From Phytomonospora sp040655735 (GTDB lineage Bacteria > Actinomycetota > Actinomycetes > Mycobacteriales > Micromonosporaceae), in NCBI RefSeq assembly GCF_040655735.1, contig NZ_JBFAKK010000002.1, forward strand, positions 682,001-746,000: a stretch of 64,000 nt of DNA, written 5' to 3'. The position numbers and the translations under genes are program-made. Positions 18,201-26,274 of the stretch are shown here, one piece after another. How positions within the stretch are numbered: the first letter of the stretch is position 1; each line of letters opens with the position of its first letter. Below the pieces are notes generated by a model. It was not told the DNA's origin. It did not search any database and worked only from the letters and a program-made list of their open reading frames with translations.

Positions 18201-18381
18201 CTCGCCCGAAGCCGGCGCGCTCACCGCCGGGCTCCGCGCGGCCCTCGGCGAGCGGCGCTTCGAAGAGATCTACGCCGGGGCCCTCGCCCAGGACCGCGCC
18301 GCGCTGGTCGACCGTCTGGGCGAGGGCCGCCCGCCGTGGACGCCCGACCGCGACATGGGTCAGGACAGCTTCGCCCGGTAG
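15217..18381 (+). CDS. AfsR/SARP-family large transcriptional regulator (BTAD-NB-ARC-TPR)
   Basis: 1054 residues. An OmpR-like winged helix (about 1-90: RLRGLLALLALDAGHWVSADRVGAALW…) is followed by a BTAD domain (about 95-240, ending VFDATRRRLADELGVDPSPLL) and an NB-ARC-type ATPase. That ATPase has the P-loop GPGGAGKTR at about residue 280, VVDNCEHL as Walker B and the LATSREPLGITGE sensor. A long C-terminal region of TPR-like helices runs to the end. The architecture is that of AfsR and related regulators of antibiotic and morphology genes in actinomycetes. Its last 22 bases overlap the end of the convergent exporter gene. No biosynthetic cluster is adjacent; the DrrAB-type pair is the only obvious partner. 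Confidence 0.9.
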   Translation: MWIALLGPLEAAGDDGRALPVAGSRLRGLLALLALDAGHWVSADRVGAALWPGGPVAANTVQSLVSRLRGALGDRELIASGPGGYRLGVAPDDVDAHRFARLAEQGRRALADDAHGRAAADLREALDLWRTDRPEALDGVADDAVARLLGELAEARLDLADAELGLGRAAPILPELRERAAAQPLAERAQAQLMRALAATGRQSEALAVFDATRRRLADELGVDPSPLLTETHRTVLRGKPVAVRRDNLPAAITSFIGRGDDLAAIGALLDSSRLVTLTGPGGAGKTRLAVSAAAVETGGDVRLVELAPVADPAEIPTAVMTALDLQEPVPSGRRGVPAAGDPVERIAAALRRRPVLLVVDNCEHLVDAAAAITARLLARCPELRVLATSREPLGITGEALYPVAPLPYPALARTVDDALAYPAVRLLAERARAARPDFAVTEANLGAVLDICRRLDGLPLAIELAAARLRAMTPAEVAARLGERFRLLTGGDRAALPRHRTLRAVVDWSWELLTGPERELLALMSVFAGGATLDAVEAVAGTDTVDALTSLVDKSLVVHGADGRYRLLETIREYGAERLTAGGAAEDVHRRHAAHYLSIAEREEPRTRTSAQRAAIAALSADYDNILGALRWAVAHSEGETAVRIIAALGWYWWLRGRHIDRRLATDALALGDGVAPAHLALAHAGSAFNTFDSGDSLNEMLDHVERALALRDEHDLGAAYPQLRMLDLLSAMINMTGDGAVEATAHILEDPDPWARAAGHSFHGALLVNAGRLGRAIECFERAKAAFEDIGDHWGLSFVVAELAEISLMNGDLAAAGEAFDRAVALEDEIGADFGFSQMRIRRAAARALTDPPGRATALLRRTLVDARAAGEANNTVHAGVALADHLRRLGDLDGSAEALDLVAPDLARCLGPPHQVAIHQAARARLAVLRGEPDAAELAREAVLSAAATGDGPILARALEASAEAAFAGGEPERAARMLAECEVVLGGVDRSSPEAGALTAGLRAALGERRFEEIYAGALAQDRAALVDRLGEGRPPWTPDRDMGQDSFAR

Positions 18382-19172
18382 GCGCGCATCGCCAGCGGGA
18401 AGAACACCAGCGCCAGGCCCGCCGCCCAGATCAGCGTGACCACCACGGAGTTGCCGACCGGCGTGCCGTCGAGCAGCGCCCGGACGGAGTCGGCGATCGC
18501 GGTGATCGGGTTGATCTTCTCCGCCCAGAACTGCAGCGCGGAGGGCAGCGTGTCGGTCCGCACGAAGGCGCTGGAGGTGAAGCTGAGCGGCATGGCGATG
18601 GTGAAGCCGAACATCATCACCTTCTCCTCGGAGCCGGCGACCAGGCCGAGCAGCACGTTCAGCCAGGACATGGCCAGGGTGAAGACCAGCAGCAGGGCCA
18701 CCGAGGCCAGCACGCCGCCGACGCCGCCGCCGAGGTCGAAACCGATGATCAGGCCGAGGACGATCATCAGCGCGATCGCCCAGACCTGCTTGGCCAGGTC
18801 GGCCACGATCCGCCCGATCAGCGGGACGGGCCGGCCGATGGGGAGGCTGCGGAAGCGGTCGTACACGCCCTTGGCCACGTCGGTGTGCAGGCCGACGGCG
18901 GTGTTGAGGGCGGTGAAGACCGAGTTCTGCACGATCAGCCCGGCCAGCGCGTACTGGAGGTACTCCTGCGGCGAGCCGGCCATCTGCCCGCCGAACATGA
19001 AGGTGAACAGCAGCAGGAACATGACCGGTTGCACCGACAGGTCCAGCAGTTCCATCGGGTTGTGCTTGATCTGGACGAGGCTGCGCCACGCGATCGAGGC
19101 GATGTTGCGCAGGTGCGCGGACAGGCCCTGCTGACGGGCGGGGGACGGGACGACTGCGGTGAGGGTGCTCAT
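18360..19172 (-). CDS. ABC-2 type permease, DrrB-like drug/lipid exporter
   Basis: 270 residues with six predicted membrane helices. The typical DrrB opening is present (RNIASIAWRSLVQIKHNPMELLDLSVQPVMFLLLFTFMFGGQMAG), then the ABC-2 motif LIVQNSVFTALNTAVGLHTDVAKGVYDRFRSLPIGR and a C-terminal WAAGLALVFFPLAMRAYRAKLS. It lies 55 bases after the ATPase gene in the same direction, forming a DrrAB-type exporter. The 3' end overlaps the AfsR-like gene by 22 bases on the opposite strand. The substrate is unknown; relatives export daunorubicin-like drugs or lipids. Confidence 0.9.
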   Translation of the reverse strand: MSTLTAVVPSPARQQGLSAHLRNIASIAWRSLVQIKHNPMELLDLSVQPVMFLLLFTFMFGGQMAGSPQEYLQYALAGLIVQNSVFTALNTAVGLHTDVAKGVYDRFRSLPIGRPVPLIGRIVADLAKQVWAIALMIVLGLIIGFDLGGGVGGVLASVALLLVFTLAMSWLNVLLGLVAGSEEKVMMFGFTIAMPLSFTSSAFVRTDTLPSALQFWAEKINPITAIADSVRALLDGTPVGNSVVVTLIWAAGLALVFFPLAMRAYRAKLS

Positions 19173-19227
19173 GCTCTGCTCCTGGGAGGCACGCGGTGGA
19201 CGGGATCGCTGGTCGGGGTACGAAGGT

Positions 19228-20190
19228 TCATGCCGCCGGTACCGCGTCTTCGGCGGGCCCGCCGGTCAGGGTCAGGAACACTTCGTCGAGGCTCGGCCGG
19301 CGCAGCGCGAACTCGGCCACGTCGATCCCCGCCTCCTGGAGACGCAGCGCGGCGGCCGGCATGACCTTCGTGTCGGTGACCGGCACGGCCAGCCCGTCGC
19401 CCTCGACGGACACCTCGCGCCCGGCGATGCCGGCCAGCAGGCCGGAGACCGCCGCGGCGTCGACGACCCGCTCGGGACGCACGTAGAGGACCTGACCTCC
19501 GACCTTCGACTTCAGCTCCTCGGGCGCGCCGCTGGCGATGACCCGCCCGTGGTCGATGACGGCGATGTCGTCGGCGAGCTGGTCGGCCTCCTCCAGGTAC
19601 TGCGTGGTCAGCAGGACCGTCACGCCCTCGGCGACCAGCTCCCGCACGATCGACCACAGCTCGCCCCGGCTGCGAGGGTCGAGGCCGGTGGTCGGCTCGT
19701 CGAGGAAGAGGATGCGCGGGCCGCCGACCAGGCTGGCGGCCAGGTCGAGGCGCCGCCGCATGCCGCCGGAGTAGGTCTTGGCGGCGCGGTCGGCGGCGTG
19801 CGACAGCTCGAAGCGCTCCAGCAGCTCGCCCGCGCGGGTCTTGGCCTGCGGCCTGGTCAGGCCGAGCAGACGGCCGATGAGGTGCAGGTTCTCCGCGCCG
19901 GTGAGCATCTCGTCGACCGAGGCGTACTGCCCGGTCAGGCCGATCTGGGAGCGGATCCTGGCCGGTTCGGCCGTGACGTCGAAGCCGCCGACGAGGGCGC
20001 GCCCGGCGTCGGCGCGCAGGAGCGTGGTCAGGATGCGCACGGCGGTGGTCTTACCGGCCCCGTTGGGTCCGAGGACCCCGTGGACCGTGCCGGTGCGGAC
20101 CGCGAGGTCCACTCCGGCCAGGGCCTTGGTCGTCTTGAACGACTTGGTGAGCCCTTCGGCCCACACGGCGTATTCGGATGCGATGGTCAT
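19228..20190 (-). CDS. ABC transporter ATP-binding protein, DrrA-like
   Basis: 320 residues from ATG 20190 (the frame extends to 20229, but MTIASEYAVWAEGLTKSFK is the family start). Walker A GPNGAGKTTAVRI, signature YSGGMRRRLDLAASL, Walker B ILFLDEPTTGLD and H-loop LLTTQYLEEAD are all intact. The DrrA-type C-terminal domain after residue 225 includes a segment ending RRPSLDEVFLTLTG, characteristic of daunorubicin-resistance ATPases. It energises the permease encoded just downstream. Confidence 0.92.
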   Translation of the reverse strand: MTIASEYAVWAEGLTKSFKTTKALAGVDLAVRTGTVHGVLGPNGAGKTTAVRILTTLLRADAGRALVGGFDVTAEPARIRSQIGLTGQYASVDEMLTGAENLHLIGRLLGLTRPQAKTRAGELLERFELSHAADRAAKTYSGGMRRRLDLAASLVGGPRILFLDEPTTGLDPRSRGELWSIVRELVAEGVTVLLTTQYLEEADQLADDIAVIDHGRVIASGAPEELKSKVGGQVLYVRPERVVDAAAVSGLLAGIAGREVSVEGDGLAVPVTDTKVMPAAALRLQEAGIDVAEFALRRPSLDEVFLTLTGGPAEDAVPAA

Positions 20191-20262
20191 GCCGGCAACC
20201 GTGCGGGGTGCCGCTGGCATCCGGCGCACACGGCGCTGGCACGGGACTGGCGGCGCGCGGGG

Positions 20263-21252
20263 CTACATGTACTTGAGAGCCCGGTCGATGAGGTTGAGCA
20301 CCGTCTTGTGCCGCACCTTCCCGCGCAGACCGGTCAGCACGCCTTTGGATTTGGGCCGGTAGTAGAGGGCGTCGACGGCGGTGTTGGCGAGCTTGAGACT
20401 GCGGACCGGCCCCGGGCCGCCCGCGGCGGCCAGGACGATGTCGGCGAACAGAGGGGTGATCCAGCCCTTGTCGGAGGCCTCGGCGACGTACATGAGCCCG
20501 CGCAGGGTGTCCTCGCCCTTGCTGAAGCCGCCGTGCTCCTCCAGGTGGGGCGGGATGCAGGCGAGGATGTACTTGAGGGCGTCCCAGTGGTTGGCGAGGC
20601 GGCGTTTCTGCAGGTCCCGCCACCACCAGGAGGGCCGGCCGAGGCGGGGGAGGGCGCAGCGGTCGAGCAGTTCGCGGATGGGCAGGTTGAGGACGGGGCC
20701 GATCCGCTCGGCGAACAGCGGGTCGAACAGGTCCTCGACGCGAGGCGCCTTCGCGATGAGGTTCTCCAGCCGCGTGATGCGCTCGATGTACTCGGGATCG
20801 GTGACCACCTCGCGCAGCCTGGCCACGTCGGCGGCGGCCAGGGGCAGGTCGTAGGGCGACACGCTCTCCAGGGTGGCGAGCAGCAGGTGCGAGGTGGACT
20901 TGCGGGCCGGGATCAGCGGGACGAGCCACAGCGCGTCGGCGCCCGACCAGCGCAGGCCCTCGACGATGTCGCGCCGGAACAGCGCCGACCCGCCCGGCTG
21001 GCGCAGGAGCGCGCGGAAGAGCGCCCACAGCACCACCGCCGAGCGGTCGCCCCACGCGTCCAGCGAGCGCGCGAACTCCAGCGACTCCTCGCCGTAGCGG
21101 CCGTCCACCCGGGTGGCGTCGAACTTCTCGACGATCTCCAGATAGCTCGGGATGAGGTCCGGAAGCCAGTCGGGAGCCTCGGTGAGGCCGAGGCGGTGCG
21201 CGTACTCGGCGGCGGGGACGTATTGGTCGGCGGGGACGTGACCGTATGGCAT
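20263..21252 (-). CDS. Protein of unknown function (329 residues)
   Basis: Starts MPYGHVPADQYVPAAEYAHRLGL at ATG 21252; an upstream extension to 21360 lies in the terminator region and is unlikely. It is soluble and rich in Arg, Leu and Trp (PSWWWRDLQKRR), with alternating helical stretches suggesting an alpha-solenoid. It has no signal peptide or membrane helix and no catalytic motif I recognise. It sits alone between the drrAB pair and the YhgE operon on the same strand, 72 bases upstream of drrA. The codon pattern is typical of the window, so it is probably a real gene. No function assigned. Confidence 0.72.
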   Translation of the reverse strand: MPYGHVPADQYVPAAEYAHRLGLTEAPDWLPDLIPSYLEIVEKFDATRVDGRYGEESLEFARSLDAWGDRSAVVLWALFRALLRQPGGSALFRRDIVEGLRWSGADALWLVPLIPARKSTSHLLLATLESVSPYDLPLAAADVARLREVVTDPEYIERITRLENLIAKAPRVEDLFDPLFAERIGPVLNLPIRELLDRCALPRLGRPSWWWRDLQKRRLANHWDALKYILACIPPHLEEHGGFSKGEDTLRGLMYVAEASDKGWITPLFADIVLAAAGGPGPVRSLKLANTAVDALYYRPKSKGVLTGLRGKVRHKTVLNLIDRALKYM

Positions 21253-21322
21253 CGGGCGAGTGTGGCCTACGGCTGCGACATCGGCCTCGTCGTCTCGTTC
21301 GGCCGGTGGAGGGCAGCAGAGA

Positions 21323-21352
21323 GGGCCGGGCACTCCCCCCGGTGCCCGGCCC
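21323..21352 (-). terminator. Hairpin terminator of the ABC-YhgE operon
   Basis: GGGCCGGGCAC (21323-21333) and GTGCCCGGCCC (21342-21352) form a perfect 11-bp stem with an 8-base loop. It lies 15 bases after the YhgE stop in the leftward direction. There is no U-run. Confidence 0.7.
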
Positions 21353-21367
21353 CTCCCCACCCCCTGG

Positions 21368-23209
21368 CTAAAGCTCGATCGCCGGCTTCATCCGCCCCAT
21401 GCTCCAGCGCCGCTGGAACATCGCGGTGAGGGTCGAGGCGCCCACGGCCGCCGCGAAGATCACCGCCAGCACGACCGCGTCGCGCACCGCGTGCGCGCCG
21501 ACCCCGCCCGAGATCGTCACCCGCAGCCCGTCGACCAGATACGTCATCGGCATGAACGGGTGCAGCGCGCGGAAGAAGGCCGGCGCCGTCTCGATCGGGT
21601 ACAGCCCGCCGCACGCGGTCAGCTGGAGCATCAGCAGCACCAGGATCAGCACGTCCCCGACGGCGTCGAAGGCCAGCCGCAGCCAGTGCGCTATCGCCGA
21701 GAACGCCATCACGCCCAGCACGCACATCCCGATCGTGCCGAGCACGTTCACCGGCTTGAGGCCGAGCCCGACGTCGACGACCACGTACAGCACCAGCGCC
21801 CCGACGACGCCGAGCATCCCGGCCGGCAGCCAGCCGCCCAGCGCGACGGAGAAGGCGCTGACCTTCCCGGCGAGCGCGCGGGCGTTGAAGGTGCGCAGCA
21901 GCAGGAAGGCCACCAGGCCGAACACCCACAGCGCGATGCCGAAGAAGAACGGCGCCAGCCCGCGCCCGTACACACCGGCCGGGTGCTCGTTGGTGGTGTT
22001 GACGCCGACGGGCGAGCCGAGCACGTCGGCGGCCTGCGCGTTCTTCGCGGGGTCGTCGCTGGGCAGTTTCGCCACCGCCGTGTCGAGTCCGGTGGCCAGC
22101 TCCTGCGCGCCCGACGTGAGCTGCGCGGTGCCGGTGGCGAGTTCGTCGGCGCCGGTCTTGGCATCGGTGATCCCGCCGGTGAGCCGGTCGGCCCCTTCGG
22201 CGACCTCGGTCGCGCCCTTGTCGAGTGCGGCGACCTTCTCGGCGCCGTCGGTGATCTCGCCGACGCTGAGGGACCGCACGGTCTCGTCGGCGCCCTGGAC
22301 GGTGCCGTTGACGTCGTCGGCGCGCTCGGCCAGCGCCTTCAGGTCGGTGCAGACCTTGCCGTCGGGGTCGTCGTCGCAGGCCAGCGTGACGACCTTGTCG
22401 ACGTCGTTGTCGAAGGTCTGGCTGACCTCGGCGGCACTGGACACGGTGTCCTGGAGGCCGGGCAGCGTGTCGGAGGCGAAGTCGGCGACGTTCTGGATGA
22501 CCACGTTGATCTGCGAGACCCCGTCGGCGACCTGGTGGGCTCCGTCGGCGACCTGCGTCGATCCGGTCTGGAGGGTGCCGAGGCCCTCGGCGAGTTCCTT
22601 GGCGCCGTCGTCGGCGGCGGCCGAGCCGTCGGCGAGCCGATGCGCCCCTTCGGCGGCGTCGGACAGTCCGGTGTGGAGCTCGCCGAGGCTGCCGAACATG
22701 GTCTTGGCGAAGGTCGTGTAGGCGGCGGTGTTGATCTGGTTCTGCAGCTCCGACTTCACCGTCTCCGACATCATGCCGATGATGTAGCCGTTGGCGTCGT
22801 CGAGGTCGATGGAGATCGAGGCCCGCTCCGGACTGGTCCCGGCGAGGCTGGACAGCTTGGCGGAGAAGTCCGGCGGGACGACGATCGCGAAGTAGTAGCG
22901 GCCGTCGTCCATGCCCTCGCGCGCCTCCTGCTCGGAGACGAAGTTCCAGTCGAAGAGGGGCGTGGCCGCCAGCTGACCGGCGAACTCGTCGCCCGCCGCG
23001 AGCGACTTGCCGTCGACGGTGGACGGCTGGTCCTGGTTGACCACGGCGACGGGGACTTGGTCGAGGTTGCCGTAGGGGTCCCAGTTCGACCACAGGTACA
23101 GCGATCCGTAGAGCAGCGGGACCAGCACGATCATGCCCAGCGCGAGTTTGCGCAGCACGGGCCGGCCGAAGCGGCGCAGTTCGATCAGGGCCAGGTGCAG
23201 AGCCTTCAT
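21368..23209 (-). CDS. YhgE/Pip-domain membrane protein
   Basis: 613 residues. One N-terminal membrane helix (KLALGMIVLVPLLYGSLYLWSNWDPYGNLDQVPVAVVNQD, the YhgE/Pip signature) is followed by a long extracytoplasmic region of about 370 residues made of heptad-like repeats (SDAAEGAHRLADGSAAADDGAKELAEGLGTL…), probably a long coiled coil. Five C-terminal helices follow (PFFFGIALWVFGLVAFLLLR … FFRALHPFMPMTYLVDGLRVTISGG). Relatives include Lactococcus Pip (phage receptor) and YhgE, some tied to type VII secretion or lipid export. It overlaps the upstream ATPase gene by four bases, so the two may form an ABC-like complex. Confidence 0.88.
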   Translation of the reverse strand: MKALHLALIELRRFGRPVLRKLALGMIVLVPLLYGSLYLWSNWDPYGNLDQVPVAVVNQDQPSTVDGKSLAAGDEFAGQLAATPLFDWNFVSEQEAREGMDDGRYYFAIVVPPDFSAKLSSLAGTSPERASISIDLDDANGYIIGMMSETVKSELQNQINTAAYTTFAKTMFGSLGELHTGLSDAAEGAHRLADGSAAADDGAKELAEGLGTLQTGSTQVADGAHQVADGVSQINVVIQNVADFASDTLPGLQDTVSSAAEVSQTFDNDVDKVVTLACDDDPDGKVCTDLKALAERADDVNGTVQGADETVRSLSVGEITDGAEKVAALDKGATEVAEGADRLTGGITDAKTGADELATGTAQLTSGAQELATGLDTAVAKLPSDDPAKNAQAADVLGSPVGVNTTNEHPAGVYGRGLAPFFFGIALWVFGLVAFLLLRTFNARALAGKVSAFSVALGGWLPAGMLGVVGALVLYVVVDVGLGLKPVNVLGTIGMCVLGVMAFSAIAHWLRLAFDAVGDVLILVLLMLQLTACGGLYPIETAPAFFRALHPFMPMTYLVDGLRVTISGGVGAHAVRDAVVLAVIFAAAVGASTLTAMFQRRWSMGRMKPAIEL

Positions 23210-24060
23210 CGGGGGCCGTCCTCGTCTCGGTCGCGTGCGGGGGTTTCGGGGGCGTCGACGGGGAGGCCGGGTCCGATGCCGCGGCCGGCGGTGGGGGTGT
23301 CGTCGGCGCTCTTCTCGACATCGGAGGGCGCGCGGTGGAGGCCGGTGCGCCGCGACGCGGGCGGTTCGGCGCGCGGGGCGATCCGCGTGGCGGCGGAGGG
23401 CTCGGCGGGCAGGTGCACGGTCACATCGGCCATGTCGGGCTGCGCGGTGGTGGCCAGAACCAGGTGACCGTGGTCGGCCAGCGTGCGCAGCGCCGACCAG
23501 ACGCGGTGGACGCCGCGCCGGTCGAGGCCGGCGTCGACGTCGTCGACGGCGATGATCGGCCGGTGCTCGGCGGTGGCCAGCGCCAGCGCGAACAGGATCT
23601 TGGTGGGGGCGTCGAGATGACCGAAGAGCGTGCCGGAGTCGGGGTCGATGCCGAACAGCGCGCAGGCCTCCACGACCGAGGCCGGCGTGATCTCGGCGCC
23701 GCCGATGACCAGGCGCTCGCTGATCAGCGCGCCGACGGTCAGGTACTCGTCGGGCTCGACGGCGGGCCCGGCCGAGGCGATCGCGGCGTACTCGCGCACC
23801 CGCTTGGGCTCGCTGTGACCGTCGACGGAGACGGTCCCGGCGGAGTGCTTGAAGCGGCCGGTGAGGGTCAGCAGCAGGGAGGTGCGGCCGGTGCCGCCCT
23901 GTCCGGCGATCGCGACGAGCTGACCGCGACCGGCTTCGACGAAGACGTTGTCGAAGATCGCGCCCTCATGGCCTTCGGCGCTCAGCGCCCGCGCCGACAG
24001 GAACGCCGCACCGTCCTCTGTGGACACCGAGGGCAGGACGGTGGTCGGCTCGTCGGTCAT
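23206..24060 (-). CDS. Degenerate ABC-type ATPase paired with YhgE
   Basis: 284 residues from ATG 24060. It has an ABC ATPase outline but altered catalytic motifs. Walker A reads AGQGGTGRTSLLL, with Arg in place of the usual Lys. Walker B is IIAVDDVDAGLD, with Asp where the catalytic Glu sits. No LSGGQ-like signature can be found (the region reads LDAPTKILFALALAT). The last 55 residues are a disordered Pro/Arg/Thr-rich tail. It is translationally coupled to YhgE (ATGA). It may bind nucleotide without efficient hydrolysis or act as a structural subunit; this is inference from the residues. Confidence 0.7.
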   Translation of the reverse strand: MTDEPTTVLPSVSTEDGAAFLSARALSAEGHEGAIFDNVFVEAGRGQLVAIAGQGGTGRTSLLLTLTGRFKHSAGTVSVDGHSEPKRVREYAAIASAGPAVEPDEYLTVGALISERLVIGGAEITPASVVEACALFGIDPDSGTLFGHLDAPTKILFALALATAEHRPIIAVDDVDAGLDRRGVHRVWSALRTLADHGHLVLATTAQPDMADVTVHLPAEPSAATRIAPRAEPPASRRTGLHRAPSDVEKSADDTPTAGRGIGPGLPVDAPETPARDRDEDGPR

Positions 24061-24095
24061 GCCCTCATGATCACATTGATTTGACACAGGGCTAT

Positions 24096-24116
24096 GTTAC
24101 TCGCGAGTACGGTAAC
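24096..24116. promoter_or_regulatory. Palindromic operator upstream of the ABC-YhgE operon
   Basis: A perfect 12-bp palindrome TACTCGCGAGTA (24098-24109) is nested with GTTAC (24096-24100) and GTAAC (24112-24116). It is about 38 bases upstream of the ATPase start. Its form suits a TetR-type repressor, but no regulator gene is adjacent, so the regulator would act in trans. Confidence 0.6.
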
Positions 24117-24188
24117 GGGTTTTGGGCCGCTTCAACCCGATCAGGGATGGTTTGGCGGTTGTCCGTGGAGAGGATGGCGGTGTCGGCG

Positions 24189-25157
24189 TTACACCTGAAG
24201 CTGCGCGCCCACCAGCGCCGCGAGTCCTTCGACGACGTCCACCGCGGCGTCGTAGTCGGTGTGGTTGTCGGTGAGGATCGCCATGTAAACGGCGCGGCCG
24301 TCGGCCCGCTCGATGAGCCCCACGGAGTTGACCACCCAGCGCCCGCCGATGCTCGTGCGGGTGTCCCAGCCGTTCTTGAGCATCACCGCGTCGCCCGCGC
24401 CCGCGGCCGCCGAAACGCCCCACGCCTGCCAGTCGACCACCGAACCGGTCAGTTCTCGCAGGTAGGCCACCGAACCGGCCGACAGCACGCCCTCGCTCAT
24501 CACCGCGCGCCACAGTGCCACCTGGTCGCGGGCGGTGGTCTTGACCGTCCCCCAGTCCCATCCGGCCGAGGTGTCGGTCATCCCGAAGGCCTTGTTGGCC
24601 TTCTTGAGCCCGTTGGGTCCGTCGATGTCGCCGTAGAGCTCGTTGGTCGCCTTGTTGTCCGAGGCGGTGATCATCTTCGCGGCCAGTGTGCGCTGGCGGG
24701 CGCTGAGTTCGCCGCCGTCCTGCTCGCGCTGGAGCAGCAGGGTGGCGAGGATGTCCACCTTGACGATGCTGGCGGTGTCGTAGGTGCGGGCGGCGTCGAA
24801 GTCGAAGCTCTCCTCGCCGACGCGCACGTAGACCGAGCAGTGCAGTCCGCTCTGCCCGGCGAGGTACTGCTCGATCTGCGCGGTGAGCGCCTCCGTGTCG
24901 ATGACTTTCGCGGACTCGTCCGGGGGAGGGGGAGGCGGCTGCTCGGACGGGGCCGAGGAGTTCGACGCGTCCGGAGTGCCGGCGCCCTCGCCGTGGGCGG
25001 GGACGTCGCTGGAACGCAGCGCCAGGGTCAGCCCGAGCACGATCACCAGGGTCCCGAGCGCCGCCGCCCGCAGCGGCAGCCGCTTCCAGACCTGCTGGGG
25101 AGCCCAGGAGAACACCACCCAGGCGAGGTCGGAGAGCAGCTGGAGCTTCTTGTGCAT
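24189..25157 (-). CDS. Class A beta-lactamase-fold serine hydrolase, membrane anchored
   Basis: 322 residues. A cytoplasmic N-terminus precedes one membrane helix (about 31-47: AAALGTLVIVLGLTLAL) and a Pro/Ser-rich linker. The penicillin-recognising domain follows: SIVK (S130, K133) as the SxxK motif, SDN at 166-168, and a KNG-type third motif in MLKNGWDTR in place of the canonical KTG. The conserved Trp-Asp-Trp-Gly stretch (WDWGTVKTT) replaces a clear class A Glu166 omega-loop, so penicillin hydrolysis is doubtful. D-Ala-D-Ala peptidase-like or unknown activity outside the membrane is equally possible. Confidence 0.83.
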   Translation of the reverse strand: MHKKLQLLSDLAWVVFSWAPQQVWKRLPLRAAALGTLVIVLGLTLALRSSDVPAHGEGAGTPDASNSSAPSEQPPPPPPDESAKVIDTEALTAQIEQYLAGQSGLHCSVYVRVGEESFDFDAARTYDTASIVKVDILATLLLQREQDGGELSARQRTLAAKMITASDNKATNELYGDIDGPNGLKKANKAFGMTDTSAGWDWGTVKTTARDQVALWRAVMSEGVLSAGSVAYLRELTGSVVDWQAWGVSAAAGAGDAVMLKNGWDTRTSIGGRWVVNSVGLIERADGRAVYMAILTDNHTDYDAAVDVVEGLAALVGAQLQV

Positions 25158-25227
25158 GGCGGGGGATTCCTTAGGTGGGGGTCGGTCCTAAGGTGAACGC
25201 GTTTCGGACATCTGAACCCGAGTCAGG

Positions 25228-26274
25228 CTACGGCATTTCCCCCGCCGGGCGAAGCCGCAAGTCCAGTACGCCGCCGGCCACAAGCCGTCGAATGCGGCGA
25301 ATGCGCAGATAACGGTCCTCGAAGTCGGCGAGTCGAAGGCCCTCGGCCTGGTAGGCGGCGGCCAGCTCCTTGACCCCCTCCGCGACGGTCCAACGCGGCT
25401 GGAACAAAGGGATCTCGCGGCTGATCCGGGCGCAGTCGACACGGTAGGAACGGGAGTCCTGGTGAGGGCCGTCGTCGAACTCGATCTTCGCGCCGGGTAC
25501 TTCGTCACACACCAGGTGAACGAGGTCGGCGATGCGATGGTTCTCATCGCTGCGGCCCACGTGATATGCCCGTCCGTGCCACACATCCCGACCGGTCGAC
25601 AGCACCGCGAGGTACGAACGGGCTATGTCGGCGACGTGCACCAGCGGCCGCCAGGAGTCGGCGTCCCCTTGCAGGACCACGTGCCCGGTGGTGACCGCGA
25701 AGGCCACCAGGTTGTTGATCAGCAGGTCCCCGCGCAGCATGGGGGAGACCCCGTAGGCGGTCGTGTGCCGCAGGAACACCGGCGAGAAGTCGGCGTCGGC
25801 CAGCGAGGCGATCCGCCGCTCGGCGAGCACCTTCGACTCCCCGTAGGGCGTCACCGGCGCGAAGGACACCCGCTCGTCGATCCAGTCGTCAGAACCGGCC
25901 CCGTACATCGCGCAGGTCGACGAGAACAGGAAGCGCGGCACCCCCGCCGTCTTCGCCGCCCGCGCCAGCCGCACCGCCGCGTGGTAGTTGATGTCGTAGG
26001 TCACCGACGGATTGAGGTTCCCCAGCGGATCGTTGCTCAGCGCGGCCAGGTGCAAGACCGCGTCGAAGCCCGCGCAGTGCTCGTAGGTGACGTCGCGGAT
26101 GTCGACCCGCAGCGCCGGGACCTCCGCCGCGGCCCGCTCGTGCGGGCGCGGCGGGAAGCCGCAGTCGCCGAACCAGCCGAGGTCGAGGCCCGTCACCTCG
26201 TGCCCGGCCTCCCGCAGCATGGGGACCAGGACCGCCCCGACGTATCCCTCGTGTCCGGTGACCAGCAGTCTCAC
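25228..26274 (-). CDS. NAD-dependent epimerase/dehydratase (extended SDR)
   Basis: 348 residues. The NAD-binding motif is at the very N-terminus (MRLLVTGHEGYVG), then VLHLAALSNDPLG, the SSTCAMYG strand and the catalytic YGESK (Tyr-x-x-x-Lys). Later motifs include FLRHTTAYGVSPMLRGDLLINNL and RPLVHVADIARSYLAVL, as in nucleotide-sugar epimerases and dehydratases. The likely substrate is a UDP-, GDP- or dTDP-sugar, but specificity cannot be read from the sequence. It stands alone here; the polysaccharide genes at the right end could use its product. Confidence 0.85.
   Translation of the reverse strand: MRLLVTGHEGYVGAVLVPMLREAGHEVTGLDLGWFGDCGFPPRPHERAAAEVPALRVDIRDVTYEHCAGFDAVLHLAALSNDPLGNLNPSVTYDINYHAAVRLARAAKTAGVPRFLFSSTCAMYGAGSDDWIDERVSFAPVTPYGESKVLAERRIASLADADFSPVFLRHTTAYGVSPMLRGDLLINNLVAFAVTTGHVVLQGDADSWRPLVHVADIARSYLAVLSTGRDVWHGRAYHVGRSDENHRIADLVHLVCDEVPGAKIEFDDGPHQDSRSYRVDCARISREIPLFQPRWTVAEGVKELAAAYQAEGLRLADFEDRYLRIRRIRRLVAGGVLDLRLRPAGEMP

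Noticed and set aside
15166..19089. 1307-codon frame opposite the AfsR-like gene
   Set aside because: Compositional shadow of a GC-rich gene; no motifs.
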